Shown: one piece after another, positions 26,070 through 34,211 of the stretch | Position numbering within the stretch: the first letter of the stretch is position 1 | Layout: every line of letters starts with the position of its first letter | Origin: JAGGTJ01 sp964457545 | GTDB taxonomy: Bacteria > Desulfobacterota > DSM-4660 > Desulfatiglandales > Desulfatiglandaceae | Reading direction: 5' to 3' | NCBI GenBank assembly: GCA_964457545.1 | Contig: CAYWEN010000016.1 | Coordinates: 62,001 to 126,000, forward strand | Length of the DNA stretch: 64,000 bases | Notes under the pieces: generated by a model | The model's database searches: none | Told to the model about the DNA's origin: nothing | The model's input: the letters and a program-made list of their open reading frames with translations, nothing else | Program-made: the position numbers and the translations under genes

Positions 26070-27495
26070 TCTGTTACAGGAAAATATCTATATGCGGATA
26101 TCTGGCAAAAAACACATAAACATAACACTTATAGATGACAATAGTATCAGTTTTATATTTCTTGTTGACAACAAGTACAACCTACTAAAAAGACTTTCCC
26201 ACGATCAATTTTTAAGTATTGACAAGAATTCGGATGTAATTCCGGAAGAATCCATGGATAGCAGACTGAATATCCTGATTCTGCCGGATTACTGGATAGA
26301 ACATATCTCCTATCGCTTTCGGTCAAGGAAAAAGTCTTTGGTGGAAGGATTTATTAAAAGAAAGCTTAATTCCGAATATTCTTCAGAACTCCCCTGGATT
26401 GCAGATTTTTATGAATATACCTTTTATCAAAATATGCAAGGAGAACAGGAAATAGATGTATATTTTCCCCATGAACCAAGGTTCTTTCAGGTATATAAAC
26501 AGCTTGAGGCATGTAATATCCTGCCCGACTTTATAACCAGCCCTGCCTTCATATGGGAAAAAAAGCTGAAAAAGATGCTCCAGGATTTTGAGGCAGGAGA
26601 AAAATGCTTTATAAATCTGCTCCAGTCTGAATGTTTTTTGTATTTTTTTTCCAAAGGCAGATTCATTTTTTCACGTGCTATAACCTTTGCAGATTCTCAA
26701 ACAGAAGATCATGACAAACTTGAAGCATTAACATATGAAATCAATCAGTCTTTACATCTTTTTTCTCAGAAAGCAAAGTCAGAAACAGAAAAAATCTATC
26801 TTTTATCACCTAACGAAGAAAATGCCTACAGGCTGTCTGGCATGATCAATATTGCAGTAAAAGATGTCTATCCTGTTTTGGGACGATCCCGAATGATTTC
26901 CAAGGACAATATAACTCTTGGTTCAATCTCCTTCTTTGATACAGATGACCTTTTACCGGCGAACAAAATCCTTAACATAGCCCACACGGCACAAAAACAA
27001 ACATATAAATGGAAAACCGTTCAAAGGGCAGGAATCATCACAGGAATTCTGGTGTTTTTGTTAACAGGAACAGAAAGCCTTTATCTGTTACATTCTGACA
27101 TGTTCCGGATTAAAAGGTCACAGATCATGCATAAAAACGACCCAACCCCGGCGATTGTACAATATAACCAGGCATTGGATGAACTTATTATGGAGGCAAC
27201 GCGTCCCAATCCGGCAAGACTTGTTCTGGGATTCGTGAAATCTCTGCCCGAAAATGTCTGGATAAGAAAGATTGAAATGGGGGCCAAATCCGGCACGGTA
27301 AATTTCACAGGAATAATTCAGGCGGAAAACATAGAGAAGTTTAAAGGCATACTTTCAAAACTTCTTGATAATATAAAAAAAGAAATTCCCTGTGCAGATA
27401 ACATCAAGACACAGGATATAGATATTAAAGAGTTAAACAACAACATAACATCTCCTCAACAGTATATGATCTCTTTCGGTTTCAAGGTTTCATAA
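26056..27495 (+). CDS. Pilus inner-membrane assembly protein (MshI / PilM-PilN / GspL-like)
   Basis: A 479-residue protein with a large cytoplasmic N-terminal part of divergent actin-like fold (about 1-310; LNILILPDYWIEHISYRFRS and CFINLLQSECFLYFFSKGRF are typical strands), one membrane segment near 327-347 (AGIITGILVFLLTGTESLYL) and a periplasmic C-terminal ferredoxin-like region (VLGFVKSLPENVWIRKIEMG). This is the architecture of GspL and of MshI, which recruit the ATPase to the membrane. The ATG at 26056 falls inside the end of repeat copy B; the ATG at 26092, ten bases after AGGA, may be the real start. It is followed nine bases later by the MshJ-like gene. Confidence 0.78.
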   Translation: MDANHLLQENIYMRISGKKHINITLIDDNSISFIFLVDNKYNLLKRLSHDQFLSIDKNSDVIPEESMDSRLNILILPDYWIEHISYRFRSRKKSLVEGFIKRKLNSEYSSELPWIADFYEYTFYQNMQGEQEIDVYFPHEPRFFQVYKQLEACNILPDFITSPAFIWEKKLKKMLQDFEAGEKCFINLLQSECFLYFFSKGRFIFSRAITFADSQTEDHDKLEALTYEINQSLHLFSQKAKSETEKIYLLSPNEENAYRLSGMINIAVKDVYPVLGRSRMISKDNITLGSISFFDTDDLLPANKILNIAHTAQKQTYKWKTVQRAGIITGILVFLLTGTESLYLLHSDMFRIKRSQIMHKNDPTPAIVQYNQALDELIMEATRPNPARLVLGFVKSLPENVWIRKIEMGAKSGTVNFTGIIQAENIEKFKGILSKLLDNIKKEIPCADNIKTQDIDIKELNNNITSPQQYMISFGFKVS

Positions 27496-27503
27496 AAGAC
27501 GAT

Positions 27504-28040
27504 ATGAAAAACAAATGGTTTGCCATAATCATTATCTGGACAGTTTGTTTGCTGCTTACATGCTGGAACGTGAAAAGAATAAATGAGCTAAAAAAGATGA
27601 GGGAAAAGAATGCTATTCTGTCTATGGAGAGACACTTTTTAAAAAAAAATTCGGAAGCTGTAGCAAAAACTCTATATAAAAAGAACGCCCTTTACCAACC
27701 TGTCACAAACATAAACATGGGACTACTGGCTGTTAAGAACAATCTCATATCCATCGCAGCAGATCATAATCTCGTCAAAAACAGAGTAAATATCGATCAG
27801 GGCCAATCAAATGGCACAAACACAGGCATTGCATTATTCTGCGAGGGGTCATTAAAAGATCTTGTAGAACTGTTAAAAAAACTTTCCTGCAACTATCCCT
27901 ACTTATCGGTTACCGGAATAGAGATAAAAATTGATGGCCCCGGAATAAATGGCAAATTTAAAATCAATCTTGATTACAGATATAAAACACTTTTTTCAGA
28001 CCCAAAACATACGGACTTGAATCCAAGATGGAAGGAATAG
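27504..28040 (+). CDS. Pilus assembly protein (MshJ / PilO / GspM-like)
   Basis: A 178-residue protein with one N-terminal membrane anchor (WFAIIIIWTVCLLLTCW), a coiled-coil (about 25-55, RINELKKMREKNAILSMERH) and a C-terminal ferredoxin-like domain (ALFCEGSLKDLVELLKKLSC...TGIEIKI). PilO and GspM have this layout and dimerise with the PilN/GspL periplasmic domain, aligning secretin and inner-membrane platform. Sequence identity in this family is always low; the call rests on layout and position directly after the MshI-like gene. It overlaps the next gene by 13 bases. Confidence 0.72.
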   Translation: MKNKWFAIIIIWTVCLLLTCWNVKRINELKKMREKNAILSMERHFLKKNSEAVAKTLYKKNALYQPVTNINMGLLAVKNNLISIAADHNLVKNRVNIDQGQSNGTNTGIALFCEGSLKDLVELLKKLSCNYPYLSVTGIEIKIDGPGINGKFKINLDYRYKTLFSDPKHTDLNPRWKE

Positions 28041-28570
28041 ACAAAAGATTCTTCTTGAGCGGATTGATATTAGCCGCCCTTTTAATAACAGGGGTGAACA
28101 GCCTGGTATTGATAAGATTTATCAATTCATCTTCCACCTCAAAAGAACCTGAGCAGGTGATGCTTGCACAACAAAAACAGGCCCGACTCAGACAGGAAAC
28201 TGCCTTGGCCAAAAAGGAGGCAATATACCTGACAGATTCTGATACAATATTTGCAAGATACACCTCAAATATCCCGCAAAACAAGGATAGAGAATATGGA
28301 AAATTTGAGAATAATATAGAAAAAAAAGGGGGAAAAGCAAAAAAAGGGTTAAACCTTCCGGTTCTTACAGGAATAACGCAATGCTTTGATATTAACGGAA
28401 ACACGCATATACTTGCAACAATGGGCGGCATGAATCTTGCGAAACATCAAAAAATACAGGAATTCACCGTGGACAGTATAACCGAAAGGGGCGTCATACT
28501 GAAGAAGGGTGCCAGACACTGGTTTGTGCCTGCACCTGAAGTCCGCTTTTCTTTGGGACGTGAAAAATGA
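28028..28570 (+). CDS. Pilus assembly protein (MshK / PilP / GspC-like)
   Basis: A 180-residue bitopic protein: membrane segment at about 9-30 (LSGLILAALLITGVNSLVLI), a charged, low-complexity linker (40-115), and a small C-terminal beta domain (LPVLTGITQCFDINGNTHIL, then GVILKKGARHWFVPAPEV). PilP and GspC HR domains are such small beta-sandwiches that contact the secretin N0 domain, and MshK sits at the same place in MSHA loci. The identification rests on position and layout. It overlaps the secretin gene by four bases (ATGA), so the two are translated together. Confidence 0.65.
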   Translation: MEGIDKRFFLSGLILAALLITGVNSLVLIRFINSSSTSKEPEQVMLAQQKQARLRQETALAKKEAIYLTDSDTIFARYTSNIPQNKDREYGKFENNIEKKGGKAKKGLNLPVLTGITQCFDINGNTHILATMGGMNLAKHQKIQEFTVDSITERGVILKKGARHWFVPAPEVRFSLGREK

Positions 28571-30093
28571 AAAAAGGCACAAGTTATCTTGCCGGAATAA
28601 TTGGGATTACAAAAAGCACTTCCGCTTTTTTAATATCTTTTTGTCTGTGTATCTGCATGTCTGGATGTGCCCTTCCAAAGCCAAGACCAGTAAAACAGTC
28701 CGGATTAGAAAAGATCAATCCATCGGCCATGATTAAAGCCGAGGAAAGATTGAGAGCCCCAGGTCCTCCACCATTTTCAGAAAAAATGGTGCCAATAACA
28801 GATGACCTGACAGAAGATACCAGACTTTATTCTTTTGTTTTTGACAATGCACCATTGGGCGATGTGCTCAATGCCATTACCAATAATACCGAGCTGAATC
28901 TTTCTGTAGCATCAGACATTGATCTTTCTGTACCCATAACTGTCCGATTAAAAAATGCTACATTCAAGGAATCCCTTGACATGATAGTAGTAAACGCTGC
29001 CGGATATGCATGGAAGATCAGCAGCGGATGTCTTTATATCAAGCGATTCGAAGAGAAGATATATCATCTGGACTATCTTAATCTGAAGAGCGAAACCAAC
29101 GTTGCAGTAGGCGGAGACATGCTGGCTTCTGGTGTGGATAACTCAGGCGTAACCGGTAAATATGAAGTCAGAACCGGGAAAGAAAAGGAAAACAGCGATA
29201 TCTGGTCAAGTGTTCAAAAAACCCTTGAAGGCCTTAAGTCTAAAGACGGCATCTTGCAGATAAACCGTAATACTGGAATCATTTACATGGCAGATGTGCC
29301 TGGAAAAATAAAATCTATGGTGCGATTTCTAAATTCATTGTCCGAGGAATTACACAGACAGGTTATTATAGACGCCCGCATATTTGAGGTATCACTCAGT
29401 GACACATCAAAATATGGTATAGACTGGTCCACCATGGAAATTGCCTTTAAATCAAGATCCAACCTCCTGCCAGACCACCTTCGCCTCAATTTCAACAACG
29501 GCTCCATTCTCCTGGCCGGGGAATCAAGTCTTTTTGCAGCCATTGATTTTTTAAGGACCCAGGGAGACATAACAGTGCTGTCAAATCCCCACCTGTCTGT
29601 GACAAACGGCCAGTCCGCGGTCCTGACCGTTGGATATCAGTTTCCTTACGGGGATATAAACGGGGTGGACCGTGATACTGAAACCGGTCTTATTACCTAT
29701 GGAAGTTCCATCAAAAGGGCCGTGTTAGGGCTTCAACTCGGCATCACTCCCCAGATATCCAGAAACGGAGTTATTACCCTCCATATAGTACCCACCATTA
29801 CAAGGATTCAGAGGGAAGAGAAAGTTGATATCCCTGTCGCCGCTAATGAGGTGCAGACCATATCAAACCCGGTTATAGACCTGCAGGAACTCTTTACCAC
29901 CGTAAGGGTAAGGGAGGGGCAAACCCTGGTCCTTGCAGGTCTGATCAGCCAGACAAAGGACATGAAACATGAAGGACTTCCGCTCTTAGAAAGTATTCCT
30001 CTGCTGGGTCAGTTGTTCAAGCATGTGGAGGAGACAGAAAAGAGCAAGGAACTTGTAATATTTATTACCCCTCACATCAGAGAGGCAATTTAG
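28567..30093 (+). CDS. mshL: Outer-membrane secretin lipoprotein (MshL-like)
   Basis: A 508-residue secretin with a lipoprotein signal (lipobox MSGC, Cys34). An N0/STN domain (about 83-165, SFVFDNAPLGDVLNAITNNT) is followed by a linking N1-like domain and the secretin channel: QVIIDARIFEVSLSDTSKYG, VLSNPHLSVTNGQSAVLTVG, then TTVRVREGQTLVLAGLISQT, GLPLLESIPLLGQLFKH and ELVIFITPHI at the C-terminus. Secretins form the multimeric outer-membrane gate for pili or secreted proteins. The STN-then-secretin layout with few N domains is that of MshL rather than GspD or PilQ. It overlaps the MshK-like gene and is followed 28 bp later by prepilin genes. Confidence 0.92.
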   Translation: MKKGTSYLAGIIGITKSTSAFLISFCLCICMSGCALPKPRPVKQSGLEKINPSAMIKAEERLRAPGPPPFSEKMVPITDDLTEDTRLYSFVFDNAPLGDVLNAITNNTELNLSVASDIDLSVPITVRLKNATFKESLDMIVVNAAGYAWKISSGCLYIKRFEEKIYHLDYLNLKSETNVAVGGDMLASGVDNSGVTGKYEVRTGKEKENSDIWSSVQKTLEGLKSKDGILQINRNTGIIYMADVPGKIKSMVRFLNSLSEELHRQVIIDARIFEVSLSDTSKYGIDWSTMEIAFKSRSNLLPDHLRLNFNNGSILLAGESSLFAAIDFLRTQGDITVLSNPHLSVTNGQSAVLTVGYQFPYGDINGVDRDTETGLITYGSSIKRAVLGLQLGITPQISRNGVITLHIVPTITRIQREEKVDIPVAANEVQTISNPVIDLQELFTTVRVREGQTLVLAGLISQTKDMKHEGLPLLESIPLLGQLFKHVEETEKSKELVIFITPHIREAI

Positions 30094-30121
30094 TGAAACT
30101 TTTATAAGAGGAGAATTGATC

Positions 30122-30700
30122 ATGTCGACAAGCAAGAAAAACGGAACTTCTCAGGCCGGATTTACCCTGGTGGAGATCGCAATCGTCATGGTGATCATAG
30201 GTCTTCTTATCGGTGGCGTGCTCAAGGGTCAGTCCATGATCAGGGAAGCCAAGGTAAAGAGGGTGGTAAAGACGGCAGATGAACTCAGGGCAGCCATAAT
30301 GACCTTTTATGACAAATACGGCATGTATCCCGGAGATGAAAACAAGCCGAACATACCTCCGGGTGATACCCATGAGGGTAACGGATCAGGACAGACCACT
30401 TATGATGAAAGATTTGCTTTTTATGAAGACCTGGCAAAGGCTAAGCTTGTTTCCGGTTCATTCAACGGGACTTCTGATCTGCTCAAGCACCCATTTGGCG
30501 GCAATGTGGAAGTTTACTGGTCTAACCCCTCTGGCGCAGGATACGGCCATTACATCTTTTTTCGTAATTTACCGTGGGACGTGTGTCTTGAAATCGATAC
30601 AAAATATGATGACGGCGTTTACAATACCGGGTCCATACGTGCCAGCAGTGCATACTCCAATGCCACCAGCGCTATAAGCTGGCTTGCCATGCCCTTATAA
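30122..30700 (+). CDS. Prepilin-type protein (type IV pilin / pseudopilin)
   Basis: A 192-residue prepilin: 13-residue leader ending in Gly, then FTLVEIAIVMVIIGLLIGG with the conserved Glu5 of the mature protein and a hydrophobic helix that anchors it before polymerisation. The globular domain (about 45-192) contains FYDKYGMYPGD, a glycine/threonine-rich loop and few cysteines. Start: ATG at 30122, eight bases after AGAGGAG; an in-frame TTG at 30116 is too close to the Shine-Dalgarno. As the first prepilin after the secretin it may be the main pilin of this apparatus, although a separate MshA-like major pilin may lie elsewhere. Cleavage needs a prepilin peptidase, not encoded in this window. 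Confidence 0.88.
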   Translation: MSTSKKNGTSQAGFTLVEIAIVMVIIGLLIGGVLKGQSMIREAKVKRVVKTADELRAAIMTFYDKYGMYPGDENKPNIPPGDTHEGNGSGQTTYDERFAFYEDLAKAKLVSGSFNGTSDLLKHPFGGNVEVYWSNPSGAGYGHYIFFRNLPWDVCLEIDTKYDDGVYNTGSIRASSAYSNATSAISWLAMPL

Positions 30701-30732
30701 TATGATATTAAATATTTGCAAAAAGGGAAGAC

Positions 30733-31743
30733 ATGCCTTTTAAAGCAAAAAGAATAATTACCGGATTTCACCATTACAACAATGATCATGGTTTTTCCCT
30801 GATCGAGATCGCCATTGTTCTGGTAATAACAGGTATCCTGGCAGGTGGCGGAATATCTCTTCTCGGTATGCTCACTGAGCGAAAGGCCAGAAACGAAACC
30901 ATTGACTATATGAAAAAGGCAAAGGAAGCACTGATCACCTATGCCGCTATCAATGGAAGGCTGCCATGGGCAGATACAGACAGTGACGGACGTGAAAATC
31001 ATAACGCCTCTGCTGGCAACCTTCCATACTGGACGCTCGGTATCGCCCCTACTGATTCATACAAGAGGGTTCTCAGGTATGAACTCAATCCTGCCCTGGG
31101 GTCTGACAGATCAACGACCTGTGATGCATTGAGACTTGGCCTTGCCGGATATCCATTGGTAGTGGATGCTGATGGCGCAACCACCGCTTTTCGGGTAGCG
31201 GCCATACTTGTAAGTGCGGGTCCTATGGATGCAGATAGCGACGGGAATGTATTTGATGCTGTTAACAGTGCCTACAGGGGAGACAACAGAGACGGCCGTC
31301 CGAATTATATAAGACATCCGCCTGTAAAAGGTTTTGATGACCTTGTGATATACATAAGCAGTAATGAATTATGCGGCGATATATGTGAATATCTGGTTCT
31401 GGCAGTGAACAAGGATAACAACCCTCCGTCAATGATCCATATCTACGATGTTACCAGGGGTATCGAGATTGGAAGACTTGGTAACGGGGCCAGCGCTTCC
31501 TACAATATCATTTCCGGAACAAGAATCAAGATAACAGATGCCTCCGGCAAGATTGTCCAATCCACACCCAAAACCCCGATTGTCCTTGCCGGCAGAGGGT
31601 GCACCATCAATGTCGGCAAAGATACAAACGAAAACAGTAAGCCAAAAGGGTTTCCCGGAATAAGGCCGTTGCCTCCGTTACCTAAGATCAAACCTTTTGT
31701 GATCCGGTCCGGCCAAAGGAGGATTTTACCAAAGAAAGATTAA
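30733..31743 (+). CDS. Large prepilin-type protein with calcium-loop-like sequences
   Basis: A 336-residue protein with a 20-residue leader ending DHG, then FSLIEIAIVLVITGILAGGG, the class of N-terminus cut and methylated by prepilin peptidase (Glu5 present). The globular part is far larger than a usual pilin and has acidic loops DTDSDGREN (about 78-86) and DADSDGNVFD (about 161-170) of the DXDXDG kind that bind calcium in dockerins and other proteins. The tail is proline and lysine rich. It may be a minor, tip-located pilin such as an adhesin; MSHA loci have large minor pilins (MshO/MshQ) in a similar place. Function is inference; pilin N-terminus is sure. Confidence 0.85.
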   Translation: MPFKAKRIITGFHHYNNDHGFSLIEIAIVLVITGILAGGGISLLGMLTERKARNETIDYMKKAKEALITYAAINGRLPWADTDSDGRENHNASAGNLPYWTLGIAPTDSYKRVLRYELNPALGSDRSTTCDALRLGLAGYPLVVDADGATTAFRVAAILVSAGPMDADSDGNVFDAVNSAYRGDNRDGRPNYIRHPPVKGFDDLVIYISSNELCGDICEYLVLAVNKDNNPPSMIHIYDVTRGIEIGRLGNGASASYNIISGTRIKITDASGKIVQSTPKTPIVLAGRGCTINVGKDTNENSKPKGFPGIRPLPPLPKIKPFVIRSGQRRILPKKD

Positions 31744-32004
31744 AAAGATTAACTATGATACCCGTAAAACTATCAAAGAAAATAAAATATCATAGAACAA
31801 CTGTCGTTTCTTTATTACGTATATACATAAATGCCTCTTAACAAACAACACAACCTGAATCCCAACACTCGGCAGTGTTTTTTTGCAATAGCACATATTT
31901 CTCTGCATTCAATATAATCTTATCTGCACAGACAGACTCAGAACAGACAGCAAATCCGTCCTGACAGGGAGCCTGTTCAACCGATTCCCTACCCTTTTTA
32001 ATCA

Positions 32005-32167
32005 GCGCCCATCCACAAATTGTTTCTGGCACCAGAAACTTTCCGGTCCAGAAACAATATTTTTTGCACAAGACAAAGAAATTACGCACAGGCCTTACAG
32101 TTTCCCATAAGGAATACCGCAGATTGACACACGGATTGCGCAAAGAGGACATTTACGGATGGAACCC
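32005..32167 (+). repeat. Dispersed intergenic element, copy C
   Basis: About 163 bp with imperfect terminal inverted repeats: left GCGCCCATCCACAAAT, right ATTTACGGATGGAACCC. Inside, TGTTTCTGG (32,021-32,029) pairs with CCAGAAACA (32,048-32,056), so a transcript could fold. Shares TTTTTTGCACAAGA with copy A and CCGCAGATTGACAC, ATTGCG and CATTTACGGATG with copy D. It lies downstream of the pilin genes. Confidence 0.8.
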
Positions 32168-32312
32168 ACCTCGCCTTTAGTGTTTCCAATGTTACAGATT
32201 GGCTAACAGCGTAATACCCTTTAAAAACCATATCATATTCATCGTGGGTTACACAAAAAACAGGTCAAAAAGATTGATCTTAACTGAAAAACGTGTTAAT
32301 AAGGAGAGTTTT

Positions 32313-32435
32313 ATGGCAGTTATTAAACAGTGCACATCAAGAAACAGATTTGAAAGGTGTCTTAAAGAATTATTTCAGATTCAATCGTTAACATCTTTTT
32401 GCAACAGACAAAACCTGGCAAACCAAAGGCTGTAA
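32313..32435 (+). CDS. Possible 40-residue protein with a strong ribosome site
   Basis: The ATG at 32313 follows AAGGAGAG (32,301-32,308) at ideal distance, stronger than for many real genes here. The peptide starts MAVIKQCTSRNRFERCLKEL, is basic, and has three cysteines (residues 7, 16 and 29). I do not recognise it. It may be a real small protein, a leader, or the remnant of a longer gene whose 3' part was lost. It lies between repeat copy C and tRNA-Arg. Confidence 0.35.
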   Translation: MAVIKQCTSRNRFERCLKELFQIQSLTSFCNRQNLANQRL

Positions 32436-32511
32436 TTGTGCCCATTCACAAATCTATTCAGAAGACGGCGTGAATGTAGAAAAAACAGCCGGTTATGGAT
32501 AAAAATCAACC

Positions 32512-32588
32512 GGGCGATTAGCTCAGCTGGATAGAGCGTTGGTCTCCGGAACCAGAGGTCGCGCGTTCGAATCGCGCATCGCCCGCCA
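32512..32588 (+). tRNA. tRNA-Arg (anticodon CCG)
   Basis: Acceptor GGGCGAT pairs with ATCGCCC; D arm GCTC/GAGC; anticodon stem TTGGT/ACCAG around loop CTCCGGA (anticodon CCG); T stem GCGCG/CGCGC around TTCGAAT. Discriminator G is followed by an encoded CCA (32,586-32,588), unlike the tRNA-Pro in this window. It decodes CGG. A repeat-like fragment (TGTGCCCATTCACAAAT, 32,437-32,453) lies just upstream. Confidence 0.95.
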
Positions 32589-32873
32589 TAAAAATCAAGC
32601 ACAAACAACAAGAGTCCTTTTTTTATAATACTGCCTATTTTTCTGTCCCACATATAGTGGACAGGCAAAACGTTTTGCACCCATCTGCATAATCTCTTGA
32701 TTCCCCTGAGCTTGTAAAATTACAGTTTACGAGCCTAAAAACACTTCGGTGCCCAGAAATTGACTTGCAGACAGGCACTGCTTGATTTTGCGGGAATATT
32801 TTTATACAGCAGAAAGGTGAGAGAAAGATATCTTAAAACGGCCTGCCTGAAAAAATCAGACAGCCTTATACAT

Positions 32874-33047
32874 GGTGCCCATCCGCAAATCAATTTTGGC
32901 GCCAGAAAGTTTCCAGTCCGGAAATGAGGTTGCGCAAGACCGGAAAATCAAGGGGTCATGCAAAGGCGTACCTGCAACACACCGTAACAAATGATCAGGC
33001 AGATTGACACTGATATTGCGAAAAACAGTCATTTACGGATGAAAACT
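32874..33047 (+). repeat. Dispersed intergenic element, copy D
   Basis: About 174 bp: left end GGTGCCCATCCGCAAATCAA, right end CATTTACGGATGAAAACT. The interior GCGCAAGACC, CAAAGGCGTACCTGCAACAC and GGCAGATTGACAC matches copies B, E and C respectively. It ends 33 bp before the glutamate synthase operon, so it may contribute to that leader. Confidence 0.8.
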
Positions 33048-33080
33048 ACCTGAAAACAAATTGAAGGAGAGATACTGAAC

Positions 33081-34211
33081 ATGTGTCGTCTTTTTGCCAT
33101 TACAAGCAATGAACCATTATCTCCCATGATAGCCATGGAATCAATGGAAGTCATGAAAGAGGGCCATGACGGCTCTGGTGTCGGACTGATGCTGCGCGAT
33201 CTGGCAGGTCCTTTCGAAGACATGAAGGACGCTCCGATACTATCAGGAATATTTACAAAAAGCGGTATCAAACGATTTGACACCTTTATGGTTAACCTCG
33301 GTTTTATGACCAAATACAGGCTGTCAATAGAGGTATCAAAGACACCGCCTCCCGGAACCCCGAAAAGAGATCTGTATCTTATCAGGGCCTATGAATATCC
33401 AAAAGAATGGGAAGGCCTGTCTGTAGAGAATAAAACACAAAAGCTCCTTGAACTCAGACTGCAATTACGAAAAATGGGAGAAGAAAAAAATGACATGATT
33501 GTATTTTCTTTCTGGCCTGACGTCATAATGATCAAGGAAATAGGAGATCCCCTGCAGGTAGCAAGATTTCTGGATCTTGGGCGAAAGGAACTCAGAGCAA
33601 GGGTAATCCTTGCACAGGGCAGACAAAATACCAATTATGCTATTGATCTTTATGCATGTCATCCGTTTTTCATACAAGGCTATGCATCCATGACAAATGG
33701 AGAAAATACCGCTTTTATACCCATTCGTGAATTTCTGGAGTCACGTGGTTTTCCAGGATATACCGGTTATCAATCCGATTCAGAGGTCTTTACTCACATC
33801 CTTCATTATACCGCTACACAACTGGGTCTAAATGTTGAGTATTACAAACATATAATTACTCCGTTAAAGGATGAAGACATCAACAGTCATCCTGATGCCT
33901 ATTTTCTTAAACATCTGAAACACAGCTGTCATCCACTCATTATTGACGGCCCTAACTGTGTTATTGGAAGTTTGCCCGATAACAGTGTCTTTATGGTTCA
34001 GGACAGAAAAAAACTTCGCCCTGGTGTCATTGGTGGAAGGCCTGGTCTATATGCCTTTTGTTCAGAGATGTGCGGCCTGGACGCTGCTATTCCTGATCGT
34101 GACAAAAGCAAGGATTTCCAACCCATGTATCTTGATACGGCCATTGTTGGTCCGGACCGCAAGGAGGTTTCCATATGTACCCAAAACGATCCCTTACCCC
34201 CTCTACATTAA
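33081..34211 (+). CDS. Glutamate synthase amidotransferase subunit (class II, archaeal-type split enzyme)
   Basis: A 376-residue class II glutamine amidotransferase. Met1 is followed by Cys2, the N-terminal nucleophile exposed after Met removal, in MCRLFAITSNEPLSP. The motif EVMKEGHDGSGVGLML and later YTGYQSDSEVFTHIL are typical of the GltB glutaminase domain. It hydrolyses glutamine to supply ammonia to the FMN subunit encoded next, which makes glutamate from 2-oxoglutarate. In most bacteria this domain is fused in GltB; the separate subunit is the archaeal arrangement, also found in anaerobic bacteria. AAGGAG lies 11 bases upstream. It overlaps the next gene by 37 bases. Confidence 0.9.
   Translation: MCRLFAITSNEPLSPMIAMESMEVMKEGHDGSGVGLMLRDLAGPFEDMKDAPILSGIFTKSGIKRFDTFMVNLGFMTKYRLSIEVSKTPPPGTPKRDLYLIRAYEYPKEWEGLSVENKTQKLLELRLQLRKMGEEKNDMIVFSFWPDVIMIKEIGDPLQVARFLDLGRKELRARVILAQGRQNTNYAIDLYACHPFFIQGYASMTNGENTAFIPIREFLESRGFPGYTGYQSDSEVFTHILHYTATQLGLNVEYYKHIITPLKDEDINSHPDAYFLKHLKHSCHPLIIDGPNCVIGSLPDNSVFMVQDRKKLRPGVIGGRPGLYAFCSEMCGLDAAIPDRDKSKDFQPMYLDTAIVGPDRKEVSICTQNDPLPPLH

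Larger units (their letters stand above)
31744..33080. other. Intergenic stretch with tRNA-Arg, two repeat copies and a short ORF
   Basis: Nearly 1.3 kb without a sizeable gene: repeat copy C, a possible 40-codon gene at 32,313, tRNA-Arg at 32,512 and repeat copy D. Outside these parts I see nothing defined, apart from a weak hairpin GCCTGCCTGA / TCAGACAGCC near 32,841-32,866. Confidence 0.5.

Noticed and set aside
31838..32152. 104-codon minus-strand frame rich in cysteine
   Set aside because: It reads through repeat copy C in reverse. Similar short peptides appear at the matching places of copies A and D because the DNA repeats, but frames and stops differ, so protein-level selection is not supported.
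32437..32505. Possible sixth full repeat copy just before tRNA-Arg
   Set aside because: TGTGCCCATTCACAAAT matches the left end, but the rest is too short and the right end (TTATGGATAAAA) is poor; treated as a fragment only.
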